Shown: positions 8,102 through 17,131 of the stretch, piece by piece
How positions within the stretch are numbered: the first letter of the stretch is position 1
Layout: every line of letters starts with the position of its first letter
Origin: Stenotrophomonas maltophilia
GTDB lineage: Bacteria; Pseudomonadota; Gammaproteobacteria; Xanthomonadales; Xanthomonadaceae
Assembly: GCA_002387845.1 (NCBI GenBank)
Contig: DGLB01000007.1
Span: forward strand, 15,287-79,286
DNA: 64,000 nucleotides
Direction of reading: 5' to 3'
Made by a program: the position numbers and the translations under genes
Notes under the pieces: generated by a model
What the model saw: the letters and a program-made list of their open reading frames with translations, nothing else
Told to the model about the DNA's origin: nothing
Database searches by the model: none

Positions 8102-9555
8102 ACCGGCTGCGCTTCAAGCACGTGATGCTCGGGCTGGCCGTGGCCAGCCTGACCGCCTGCGCCACCGTCGGCCCCGATTACCAGCTGCCGTCCGGATCTG
8201 CGTTCCAGCGCCCCGAGGCCAATGCGGGCTTCCTCGACACCGGCAACGCCCAGGTCGCCGCAGGCGCTGAACTGCCGCCGCGCTGGTGGGAGCTGTACCA
8301 GGACGCCACCCTCAACGGTCTGGTCGAACAGGCCCTGCGCGACAACGTGGAACTGAAGGTCGCCGACGCGCACCTGCGCCGCGCCGCCGCCGTCTACGAA
8401 CAGGCGCTGGATGCCGGCGGGTTCGAGTACGAAGCGGAGGCCGGCGTGAGTCGTGCCCAGCTGTCGGCCGAATCCTTCCTGCAGGAACACGAGCTGCCGC
8501 CGATCAACCTGGCCGACGGCAAATTCGCGGTGTCCTACCAGTTCGACCTGTTCGGCAAGCTCAAGCGCGCGGCCGAAGCGGCCCGCGCTGACGAGCAGGC
8601 CACCGCGGCGGCGATGGATCTGGCGCGCGTGTCACTGGTGGCGCAGGTCGCCGGCAGCTACGTGGAGATCTGCCACGCCAACCACGAACTGCATGTGGCC
8701 GAGCACTCGCTGGAGCTGCAGCAGCGCAGCCGCGACGTCACCCAGCGATTGATCGCTGCCGGCCGCGGCACGCCGCCGGAACTGGCCCGCGCCAATGCCC
8801 AGGTGGCGATGCTGGAAGCGGCGCTGCCGCCACTGCGCGCACAGCGTCAGGCCTCCGAATACCAGCTGAGCGCCCTGCTCGGCCGTACCCCGGGCCAGCT
8901 GCCCGCAGGGGTCGCCGACTGTGCCGAGGCACCCACGCTGACCCAGCCGCTGCCGGTCGGCGACGGCCGCGCCCTGCTGCAGCGTCGCCCCGACATCCGC
9001 CAGGCCGAGCGCCGCCTGGCCGCCGCCACCGCGCGGATTGGCGTGGCCACGGCCGAGCTGTATCCGGACATCCGCCTGGGCGCGTCGGTCGGGGCCGCCG
9101 GCCTGCTTGAAGACTTCGGCAATGCGATGACCCGGCAGTGGTCGTTCGGACCGCTGATCTCCTGGACCCTGCCCTCCTCCGGCACGCACGCGCGCATCCA
9201 CGCCACCGAAGCCGGAGCCGATGCGGCGCTGGCCGAGTTCGACAGCAGCGTGCTGCAGGCGCTGCGCGAAACCCAGACCGCACTGAGCCGCTACGCCCAC
9301 GACCTGGATCGGGTGCAGTCGCTGCAGCAGGCGCAGCAGCAGGCCGCACTGGCCGCCGCGCAGAACCGCCGGCTGTACCAGGGCGGGCGCACGCCGTACC
9401 TGTCCAGCCTGGATGCCGACCGCACCCTGGCCTCGGCCGACGCCACGCTGGCCCAGGCCCAGGCGCAGATTTCGCGTGACCAGATCCACCTGTTCCTGGT
9501 GCTGGGCGGCGGCTGGAACCGCGATGCCGTGGCCGCGCACGCGTCGAATGAATAA
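8098..9555 (+). CDS. NodT-family outer-membrane efflux lipoprotein
   Basis: This TolC-like outer-membrane channel completes a tripartite exporter. The 485-residue protein starts with a lipoprotein signal (lipobox LTAC, Cys21) and a short signature typical of the NodT subfamily (VGPDYQLP). Two internally repeated outer-membrane-efflux domains follow, each mostly long helices. The start is a GTG overlapping the adaptor stop (GTGA), and the end overlaps the FUSC start by 8 nt, so the four pump genes are probably translated from one message. Confidence 0.92.
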   Translation: MNRLRFKHVMLGLAVASLTACATVGPDYQLPSGSAFQRPEANAGFLDTGNAQVAAGAELPPRWWELYQDATLNGLVEQALRDNVELKVADAHLRRAAAVYEQALDAGGFEYEAEAGVSRAQLSAESFLQEHELPPINLADGKFAVSYQFDLFGKLKRAAEAARADEQATAAAMDLARVSLVAQVAGSYVEICHANHELHVAEHSLELQQRSRDVTQRLIAAGRGTPPELARANAQVAMLEAALPPLRAQRQASEYQLSALLGRTPGQLPAGVADCAEAPTLTQPLPVGDGRALLQRRPDIRQAERRLAAATARIGVATAELYPDIRLGASVGAAGLLEDFGNAMTRQWSFGPLISWTLPSSGTHARIHATEAGADAALAEFDSSVLQALRETQTALSRYAHDLDRVQSLQQAQQQAALAAAQNRRLYQGGRTPYLSSLDADRTLASADATLAQAQAQISRDQIHLFLVLGGGWNRDAVAAHASNE

Positions 9556-11560
9556 CCCGATGCTGCTGCTGGACCGCCAGGCCTGGGTGTTTTCGGTCAA
9601 GACCTTCCTGGCCGCGCTGGCTGCGCTGTACATCGGGCTGGCCGGCAATCTGTCGCGCCCGTACTGGGCCATGGCCACGGTGTACATCGTGACCCAGCCG
9701 ATGCTGGGCCCGACCCGGGCCAAGGGCGTGTACCGCATCGTCGGCACGCTGATTGCCGGCGCGGCCACGCTGTGGATGCTGCCGCACCTGGTGGAAGCAC
9801 CGCTGCTGCTGAGCGCGGCGATGTCGCTGTGGTTGTCGGCCTGCCTGTTCATTGCCCTGCTCAACCGCGGACCACGCGGCTATGCCTTCCTGCTGGCCGG
9901 CTACACCACCGCCTTCATCGGCTTCCCGGCGGTGACCTCGCCGGACACCATCTTCGACACCGTGGTGGCGCGCAGCGAGGAAATCATCCTGGGCACCGTC
10001 GTGGCAGTGCTGTTCGCCTCGCTGTTCTTCCCGACCTCGGTGCAGCCGATGCTGCGCGCGCGCATTGGCAGCTGGATGGGCGATGCCGCGCAGTGGTGCC
10101 GGCAGATCCTGCTGCGTGGCCAGGCGCATGCCCCACGCAACCGGCTGGCGGCCGACCTGGTGCAGTTCGAAGCGCTGATCGAATTCCTGCGCCGCGACGA
10201 TCCGCGTCACGCCGGCGCGGCGGTGTCGATGGAGCGCCTGCGCGAACGCATGCTGCTGATGCTGCCGGTGCTGTCGTCGATTGCCGACCGGCTCGGGGCG
10301 CTGCGCGCCGGCGGCCGTGCCCTGCCGCCGGGACTGGAGCCGCTGATCACCGACATCGCGCAGTGGCTGGAGCGCCCGGCTCGTTCCAGTGCCAGCGAAT
10401 ACGCCGTGCTGCGCGAGCGGATCCTGGCACTCAAGCCGGCCGTGGACGGAGAGCTCGACCACCTGCTGCTGGTCACCCTGCTGCTGCGGCTGGAGGAACT
10501 GGTGGACCTGTGGCAGGACTGCAGCACGCTGCAGCACGCCATTGAACAGGGCACCGCGCCGCTGGATACCGCGCACTACCGCATCCGGGCCACCCCGGTG
10601 CGTCACAGCCGCCACGTCGATTACGGCATGGCGCTGTTCTCCGCTGCCAGCGCCGGCGTGGCCCTGATGACCTACTGCGCGCTGTGGATCGCGCTGGGCT
10701 GGGAGGGCGGTGGCAACGGCGCGATGATGGCGGCGGTGGCGGCCGCGTTCTTTGCCGCCCAGGACGACCCGGCCCCGAGCATGCTGCAGTTCCTGCTGTG
10801 GGCGATCGTCGCCAGCCTGGTGGCCGGCGTGTATCTGTTCGGCATTTTCCCGGCGGTGCACGACTTCGGCAGCCTGGCGCTGGTGCTGGGAGTGGTGTTC
10901 CTGCCCCTGGGCCTGCTGCTGCACCGCCCGCAGACCGCGCTGATCGGGCTGCCGCTGACGGTCAACCTGGTGGCGCTGTTGAACGTGCAGAACACCTACA
11001 GCGCCAACATCCAGAGCTTCATCAATTCGTCCGTGGCGATGTTCATCGGCATTGGCTTTGCGGTGGTGATGACCCGGTTGTTCCGGTCCGTGGGCGCGGA
11101 GTGGACCGCACGACGGCTGGTACGCCAGGGCTGGACCACGCTGGCCGATGCGGCGCAGGGACGCGGCCAGACCGACCGCCAGCAGTTCGCCGCGCGCATG
11201 CTGGATCTGCTCGGCCTGCTCGCCCCGCGTCTGGCGGCGGCACCGGCCGGCAGCGACCTGGCGTCGGTGGACATGCTGACCGAGGCACGCATTGGCCTGA
11301 ACATCCTGCAGTTGCGCCGTGCCCGCCATGCGTTGCCCGAGACCAGCCGGCAGGCGGTGGAGGTGATTCTGGATGCGGTGGCTGCGCACTATCGCGCCCA
11401 GGTGACGCAGCGCAAGCCGCTACCCGCGCCGCCTGCATTGCAGGCACAGCTGGATGCCTCGCTGCAGCGCGTGCAGACCGTGGCGGCGGGCAAGGCGCGC
11501 GACGAAGCGCTGATGGGCGTGCTCGGGTTGCGTTACGCGATGTATCCCGACCGCGGCTGA
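9548..11560 (+). CDS. FUSC-family inner-membrane efflux pump (AaeB-like)
   Basis: This 670-residue protein has the FUSC/AaeB layout: an N-terminal bundle of about six membrane helices (residues 15-165), a cytoplasmic domain of about 180 residues, a second bundle (about residues 360-520), and a C-terminal cytoplasmic part. Relatives export aromatic acids such as p-hydroxybenzoate or fusaric acid; the substrate here cannot be read from sequence. The ATG at 9548 overlaps the preceding gene by 8 nt. No clear terminator follows. The gene converges on recD with 46 bp between stops. Confidence 0.88.
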   Translation: MNNPMLLLDRQAWVFSVKTFLAALAALYIGLAGNLSRPYWAMATVYIVTQPMLGPTRAKGVYRIVGTLIAGAATLWMLPHLVEAPLLLSAAMSLWLSACLFIALLNRGPRGYAFLLAGYTTAFIGFPAVTSPDTIFDTVVARSEEIILGTVVAVLFASLFFPTSVQPMLRARIGSWMGDAAQWCRQILLRGQAHAPRNRLAADLVQFEALIEFLRRDDPRHAGAAVSMERLRERMLLMLPVLSSIADRLGALRAGGRALPPGLEPLITDIAQWLERPARSSASEYAVLRERILALKPAVDGELDHLLLVTLLLRLEELVDLWQDCSTLQHAIEQGTAPLDTAHYRIRATPVRHSRHVDYGMALFSAASAGVALMTYCALWIALGWEGGGNGAMMAAVAAAFFAAQDDPAPSMLQFLLWAIVASLVAGVYLFGIFPAVHDFGSLALVLGVVFLPLGLLLHRPQTALIGLPLTVNLVALLNVQNTYSANIQSFINSSVAMFIGIGFAVVMTRLFRSVGAEWTARRLVRQGWTTLADAAQGRGQTDRQQFAARMLDLLGLLAPRLAAAPAGSDLASVDMLTEARIGLNILQLRRARHALPETSRQAVEVILDAVAAHYRAQVTQRKPLPAPPALQAQLDASLQRVQTVAAGKARDEALMGVLGLRYAMYPDRG

Positions 11561-11606
11561 CGCGTATCGGTCGGGACCTGCGGCCCCCCGTAGAGCCGGG
11601 CAACGG

Positions 11607-13496
11607 TCAGAACAGGTCGCCCTGGGTAGGCGGCAGGGCATCGGTGCGCGGCTGCGGTGGGAGGCCCAGCCGGGCCGCCAGTCCGGACAGACGACTGGCG
11701 TGGCGGCCCAAGGCGGCGGTCAGCACCTCTTCGCTGCCCAGCAGGTGCAGCGACTGCCGCGCGCGGGTCATGCCGGTGTAGATGAGTTCGCGCGACAACA
11801 CCCGGGTATCGCGCCGCGGCAGCTGCAGCCACACCGCGTCGAATTCCGAACCCTGCGCCTTGTGCACGGTCATCGCGAACGCGCTCTCGTGCGCGGGCAA
11901 CGCCGCCGGATGGAAGGCGCGCGGCTGTCCGGCGGCTTCGCCGGCAAACCAGGCCACCACCGCGCCGCTGTCATCGCGCAGGCAGATGCCAATGTCGCCG
12001 TTGAACAACCGATGCCGGTAGCTGTTTTCGGTGACCAGCAGCAGCCGGCCGTGGAAGTAACGCGGACCGGCACCGGCCCGCGCACTGCCGGCCAGCAGCG
12101 CTTCGATGCGTTCGTTGAGGCCGCGCGCGCCCTGCGGACCTTCGCGCAAGGCGGTGAGCAGGCGCAGGCGACCGGCCTGGGCCAGGGCCTGCGCAGGATC
12201 GGCGGCATCGCCCAGCGCGCGCCAATGCGCCAACAGTGCGTCGCGGTGCTGCTCCATCGGGTCCAGCACGTTCTCGTGGAAGTGCACCCCGGCCAGGGTG
12301 CCCGCACGCAGCAGTGCCAGCGCCGTCCCGCTGTCGCCCGCGCGCACGGCCGCGGCCAGCGGTGCAAGGTCCAACGCATCGCTCTGCCGATAACCGCGCA
12401 GCAGCTGCACACGGCGGCCCGCGAACGGCAGCGCCGGCACCACCGGCTGCAGGTTGGCTGCCGCCAGCAGCGGCTGCAGCGCGGCCGCATCGTCGGCGGA
12501 CAGGCCCTGCCCGTCCCCGCTGGCCTGCAGGATGGCACTCAGCACATCGCCCGCTTCCACCGAGGGCAACTGGTCGGGGTCGCCCAGCAGCAGCAGGCGG
12601 GTGCCCGCGCCGATGGCCTCCACCAGTTTGGTCATCAGCGGCAGGTCGATCATCGACGCTTCGTCGACCACCACCACGTCAAACGGCAGCGGGTTGTCGG
12701 CGTGGTGGCGGAAGCGGGGCGAATCCGGAATCACACCCAGCAGCCGGTGCAGGGTGGAGCCGCTCACCGGCAGTGCGTCGCAGACAGCATCCTCCACGCC
12801 CAGCCCACGCAGCTGGGTCACGGCGGCACGCAGGCTTTCGGCCATGCGCTCGGCGGCGCGCCCGGTGGGCGCGGCCAGTGCCACCTGCGGTGCCGGCTGG
12901 CCGGCCTGCAGCGCCTGGGCGGCGAGCAGCGCCAGCACCCGGGCAATGGTGGTGGTCTTGCCGGTACCGGGACCGCCGGTGACCAGTACCAGCGGATGTC
13001 GCAGTGCAACGGCCGCCGCGCGCGCCTGGTGATCCACGCTTTCCCGCGCCTGCGGGAACAGAACGGCAAACAGCGCAGCCAGTGCAGCGGGGTCGGTCGC
13101 GGCCAGCGGCCGGCTGGCGATCCGTTGCAACGCCAACGCCAGGCGACGCTCGTACTCGCGGTAACGGCGCAGGTACAGCAGCCCGTGCTCGAACACCAGC
13201 GGCGCGTCGTCGGCCGCCACGGCATCGTGTGCGGGCGTGGCCACCCACGGTGACGCGCGCAGCTGCTGCAGCCATGCCGATGCGGCAGGCCAGTCCACGC
13301 CCTCGCCTTCCAGCAGGCGCTGCGGCTGGGTCGGATCGAAACCGGCGTGGCCCCGCGAAACCGCCAGCGAGGCCAGGGCCGCGGCCAGCTGCACGGCCTC
13401 CGGGGTCTCCGGTTGCAGCCGGCGCAGGCTCTGCGCCAGTGCATGATCGAGGGTCCGCACTGCGCCGCTGCGGTAGAGCGTGTTGAGCAGGCTCAT
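11607..13496 (-). CDS. recD: Exodeoxyribonuclease V subunit alpha
   Basis: RecD is the 5'-3' helicase of RecBCD, which processes double-strand ends for recombination and degrades foreign linear DNA. The 629-residue protein has an N-terminal RecB-interacting domain, a Walker A GGPGTGKT at residues 174-181, a Walker B with VVDEASMIDL, and a late UvrD-like motif (AMTVHKAQGSEFDAV). Its length is close to the E. coli protein. The start overlaps the recB stop by 4 nt (ATGA). It is the last gene of the recC-recB-recD run. Confidence 0.97.
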   Translation of the reverse strand: MSLLNTLYRSGAVRTLDHALAQSLRRLQPETPEAVQLAAALASLAVSRGHAGFDPTQPQRLLEGEGVDWPAASAWLQQLRASPWVATPAHDAVAADDAPLVFEHGLLYLRRYREYERRLALALQRIASRPLAATDPAALAALFAVLFPQARESVDHQARAAAVALRHPLVLVTGGPGTGKTTTIARVLALLAAQALQAGQPAPQVALAAPTGRAAERMAESLRAAVTQLRGLGVEDAVCDALPVSGSTLHRLLGVIPDSPRFRHHADNPLPFDVVVVDEASMIDLPLMTKLVEAIGAGTRLLLLGDPDQLPSVEAGDVLSAILQASGDGQGLSADDAAALQPLLAAANLQPVVPALPFAGRRVQLLRGYRQSDALDLAPLAAAVRAGDSGTALALLRAGTLAGVHFHENVLDPMEQHRDALLAHWRALGDAADPAQALAQAGRLRLLTALREGPQGARGLNERIEALLAGSARAGAGPRYFHGRLLLVTENSYRHRLFNGDIGICLRDDSGAVVAWFAGEAAGQPRAFHPAALPAHESAFAMTVHKAQGSEFDAVWLQLPRRDTRVLSRELIYTGMTRARQSLHLLGSEEVLTAALGRHASRLSGLAARLGLPPQPRTDALPPTQGDLF

Positions 13497-16400
13497 GCGA
13501 TCTCTCCGCGTGCACGTGCGGCCAGCACCGCCTGCTGCGCCGGGCCGCCGGCAAACAGTGCATCCAGCGCATCCACCAGCGCCGGGGCGAAGTGGTGCGT
13601 GTAGATGCCCTCGCCCGGGACCGCCAGGCCACGACAGAACAGATAACGGATGCCGCCCATGTCGCGTGCGTAGTCATAGCCACTGCCCAGCCGGAAGCGC
13701 AGCCAGCGGTGCAGGGCCACGGTATACACCAGTGCCTGCAGGTCGTACTCGCTGTGGCGCATGGCCGCGTCCAGCAACGCCGGGCTGTAGCCGGGCAGGC
13801 GGTTGGACTTGTAGTCCAGCACGTACCAGCGCCCATCACGTACGTAGGTCAAATCAATCTTGCCGGTCATCAGCCCTTCCAGCCGCCGCCGGGTACCGAA
13901 GCTGCGGCGCTCACGCACCACGCCATGCGCGTGCAGCACGTCCAGCAGTTCGCTCACGGCGGTGGGCTCGAGCGCGAAGTGGAACTCGATTTCCGCGCGG
14001 CGTTCGCTGGCCGCCAGGCTGTGCAGGGCTCCGCCCTCGGGCAGCGGCACGGTCAGCGTATGGCCGACCAGGGGCACCAGGACGGCCACGCCGTCGTCCA
14101 GGTCTGCGTCGGCGTAGCCCTCGGCACGCAGCGACGCACGCAGGACGATGTCCTGCCCTTCGGGTGCGCCTTCGCCGGGCAGCCAGCGGCCCCAAGCGGC
14201 GAAGTCGGTGTTCTCCAGCGCGTCATGCAGCACGTTGCCGAAGCGGCTGCCCATGAACCGGGGGTCCGGGGCCTCGGCGGTGGCCTCGTCGGCCGGCACC
14301 GCCGGTTCCAGCGGCAGCTCGCCGCCGCTCGGTTCGTCAGCCGCAGCGGTCGGCGCTTCGGTGGCCGCCGCGTCGGTGTCGTCCTCACCGCCGGCGTCGG
14401 CCTGGGCCAGCTGGGTGAAGCTGTACACCCACCAGTCGTGCGGCACGCGCCGGGTAACCGCGCGTACCGGCGGCAGCTCGCCTTCGCGCTCCACCGCCAG
14501 GGGTGCGGGACGCGGCGGCAGGGGGGCCTCATCCAGGGCGATATCGGCGCTCGCGCGCAGCGCCTCCAGTGGGGTCAGCAGCGGGGCCAACGGCGTCCGT
14601 GACAGCCCGGCCAAATCGCCGCAGGCGATCCACAGCGCGTGCTCGGCACGGGTCAGGCCGACGTACAGCAGGCGTGCGTCCTCGGCGCGCTGCTCGCGTT
14701 CGCGCAACGCACTGGCCGCGTCCCAGTCCGCGTCCTTGTCCAGTTTCCAATGCAGCTCGCGGCCCTGCGCGGTGTGCACGGTGCAATGCGCATCCGTGTT
14801 CGGCGCACCGCCATCAATGCCGACGAAGGGCAGGAACACCAGCGGGTACTCCAGGCCCTTGCTCTTGTGCAAGGTGACAATCTGCACCCGGCGCGCGTCC
14901 GATTCCAGCCGCAGCAGCTGCTGTTCGTCATCCTGATCGGCATGCGCCATCTGCACCTGCAGCCAGTCCAGCAGACCATGCATGCCCAGCGCGCGGGTGG
15001 AAGCTTCCTGCAGCAGTTCGGCCAGCTGCAGGTAGTTGGTGAGCCGGCGTTCGCCGTCCATCAAGGCAAGCAGGCGTTCGGCCTGGCCCGCGCAGACATC
15101 GGCCACCACGGCGAACGGCCCACCGCGCTGCCAGCGCTCACGCCACTGCAACAACTGCGCCTGCAGGGTGCGTTGCAGGTCGCCGTCCTGTTCCATCGCC
15201 GCAATCTGCGCCGCCGAATGCCCCAGCAACACCGTCGACAGTGCGGCGCGCAGGCGACCTTCGTCCGCCGGTTGCAGCAGGGCCAGCAACAGCACGCGCA
15301 ATTCGCGCGCTTCAGCGGTGGAGTACAGGCTCTGTTTGCCGGCTGCCACGGCCGGAATGCCCGCTGCAGCCAGCGCCTGCTGGATGCGCGTGGCTTCGCT
15401 GTGCCGCCGCACCAGCACTGCGATGTCACCGGCCTGCACGGGGCGGCCGCGCAGCAGCGCGCGCCCGGCGCGGGCCTGGCTGAGCACCTCGTGGATGGCG
15501 GCCACACAGGCCTCGGTGGCCAGCTGTCGTGACGGGTCGGCATTGAGCGGCTTGCCATCGTCGCTGCGCAGCACGCGCAGGGTCAGGCCGGGAGCCGCCA
15601 TGCCGTCGCGCCGGAAATCCTCATCCACACGGACGCTGCCGGGCAGCACCGGCTCGAAGGCGATGTCGGCACCGCCGAAGGCCTGTTCGCCGCCGGTGTC
15701 ATACAGGGCCTGCAGCGCGCGCAGCACCGCCGGGCGCGAGCGGAAGTTGCGGTTCAGCGCCGGGGCGGCCAACGCTGCGCGTTTGGCGCTGAGGTAGGTA
15801 TGGATGTCGCCCCCGCGGAAGCCGTAGATGGCCTGCTTGGGGTCGCCGATCAGGAACAGGGCCGGCTCCAGCCCGGCCTCGCGCGTTTCGGCGCTATCGC
15901 CGAACACGGTCTGGAAGATGCCCCACTGGCGGTCGTCGGTGTCCTGGAACTCGTCGACCAGCGCCATGCGGTACTGCGCGCGCAGCTGGCGTACCAGGAC
16001 CTGTCGATCCGGCCCTTCCAGCGCCTGCGCCACCCCGTCGATCAGGTCATCGTAGGTCTGCACGCGCCGCTGCCGCTTCAGTTCTTCCAGGCGCGCGCGC
16101 GCTTTGTCGCGCAGGCTGTGCAGCAGGCGCACGGCCTGCTCCCGCAGCCACGCGTCGCGGGCGTCGGCCGCATGCCACCACTGCGCCAGCGCGTCGAACA
16201 GCGGCGAGGTCGGGCACAGTGCCTGCTGGCCGTCCTTGCAGTAGTCGCGCAGCGCCCCGGGCAGCAGCTTGCCCAGATGGGTCTTGTCGCCACGGGCCCA
16301 CGCCAATGCCGCGCGACCGGCCAGCAGTTCGTTGAATGCCTTCTCGAAGCTGGAGCGCTTGGCGCGTCGCCCGTCGAACACCTTGCGCTCGAATGCGGTG

Positions 16401-17131
16401 TCGATGGCCGCCTGCGCGCTTTCGGCGTGCGCGGCAATTGCGTCCGCCAGGCCGGTGGCGGCGTCCTGCAAGGCGGCGGTCGGGTCGGCCAGCGGCACCC
16501 CGGGCAGGGCCGGCAACAGCGGCAACGGTGCGCGCAGCGCCGGGAGATCCGCCGCCAGTGCCTCGGGGTGCTTCCACAGCCGCAGCAGCGCATCAAGCGT
16601 GGCCGGATCGTTGGCGTGCACCCGCCAGAGATCGGCGGCCAGCTCCTCGTACAGCACCCGTTCGCCTGGAATCAGTTCCGGCGGTTCAAAGGTGTGCCCG
16701 CTTTCCAGCGCATGTTCGCGCAGTACCCGGGTGCAGAAGCCGTGGATGGTGAAGATGGAGGCCAGGTCGATCTCGTCAGCGGCAATCTGCAGGCGGCGGG
16801 TCAGGGCCGCCGCACTCTCGCTACCGGTCTGCAGATGGCGCTGCAGCACCGACCGGGTCAGGGTGACCTCCGGGTTGTCGTCATTGTCTTCCGGCTGCTC
16901 GACCAGCCGCGCCGCCAGTGCCAGGCGCTCGCGGATGCGTTTACGCAGTTCCTGGGTGGCCGCATCGGTGAAGGTGACCGCCAGAATCTGCCCGATGCGC
17001 AGGCCGCGTTCCACCACCAGCCGGGTAAACAGCGTGGCCAGGGTAAACGTCTTGCCGGTGCCGGCACTGGCCTCGATCAGCTGCACGCCCTGCAGCGGCA
17101 GGGTCAGGTACGGGTCGACGGCAGTCGTCAT
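13493..17131 (-). CDS. recB: Exodeoxyribonuclease V subunit beta
   Basis: RecB is the 3'-5' helicase and only nuclease of RecBCD. The 1212-residue protein has Walker A ASAGTGKT at residues 21-28, the UvrD-type DEFQDTD motif, late helicase motifs including VTLHKSKGLEYP, and a C-terminal nuclease domain with the metal-binding and catalytic sequence IDL...LDYKSNR. An acidic Ala-rich linker of about 50 residues separates helicase and nuclease. Both gene junctions are 4-nt overlaps, which points to a tightly coupled operon. Confidence 0.97.
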   Translation of the reverse strand: MTTAVDPYLTLPLQGVQLIEASAGTGKTFTLATLFTRLVVERGLRIGQILAVTFTDAATQELRKRIRERLALAARLVEQPEDNDDNPEVTLTRSVLQRHLQTGSESAAALTRRLQIAADEIDLASIFTIHGFCTRVLREHALESGHTFEPPELIPGERVLYEELAADLWRVHANDPATLDALLRLWKHPEALAADLPALRAPLPLLPALPGVPLADPTAALQDAATGLADAIAAHAESAQAAIDTAFERKVFDGRRAKRSSFEKAFNELLAGRAALAWARGDKTHLGKLLPGALRDYCKDGQQALCPTSPLFDALAQWWHAADARDAWLREQAVRLLHSLRDKARARLEELKRQRRVQTYDDLIDGVAQALEGPDRQVLVRQLRAQYRMALVDEFQDTDDRQWGIFQTVFGDSAETREAGLEPALFLIGDPKQAIYGFRGGDIHTYLSAKRAALAAPALNRNFRSRPAVLRALQALYDTGGEQAFGGADIAFEPVLPGSVRVDEDFRRDGMAAPGLTLRVLRSDDGKPLNADPSRQLATEACVAAIHEVLSQARAGRALLRGRPVQAGDIAVLVRRHSEATRIQQALAAAGIPAVAAGKQSLYSTAEARELRVLLLALLQPADEGRLRAALSTVLLGHSAAQIAAMEQDGDLQRTLQAQLLQWRERWQRGGPFAVVADVCAGQAERLLALMDGERRLTNYLQLAELLQEASTRALGMHGLLDWLQVQMAHADQDDEQQLLRLESDARRVQIVTLHKSKGLEYPLVFLPFVGIDGGAPNTDAHCTVHTAQGRELHWKLDKDADWDAASALREREQRAEDARLLYVGLTRAEHALWIACGDLAGLSRTPLAPLLTPLEALRASADIALDEAPLPPRPAPLAVEREGELPPVRAVTRRVPHDWWVYSFTQLAQADAGGEDDTDAAATEAPTAAADEPSGGELPLEPAVPADEATAEAPDPRFMGSRFGNVLHDALENTDFAAWGRWLPGEGAPEGQDIVLRASLRAEGYADADLDDGVAVLVPLVGHTLTVPLPEGGALHSLAASERRAEIEFHFALEPTAVSELLDVLHAHGVVRERRSFGTRRRLEGLMTGKIDLTYVRDGRWYVLDYKSNRLPGYSPALLDAAMRHSEYDLQALVYTVALHRWLRFRLGSGYDYARDMGGIRYLFCRGLAVPGEGIYTHHFAPALVDALDALFAGGPAQQAVLAARARGEIA

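Noticed and set aside
8738..11389. 883-codon minus-strand frame opposite the efflux genes
   Set aside because: It covers two clear genes on the other strand; the translation is His/Gln/Arg-rich low complexity.
11590..11610. GTAG followed by AGCCGGGC between the FUSC gene and recD
   Set aside because: The head fits a SMAG element but the right arm of the palindrome is missing, so it is at best a fragment.
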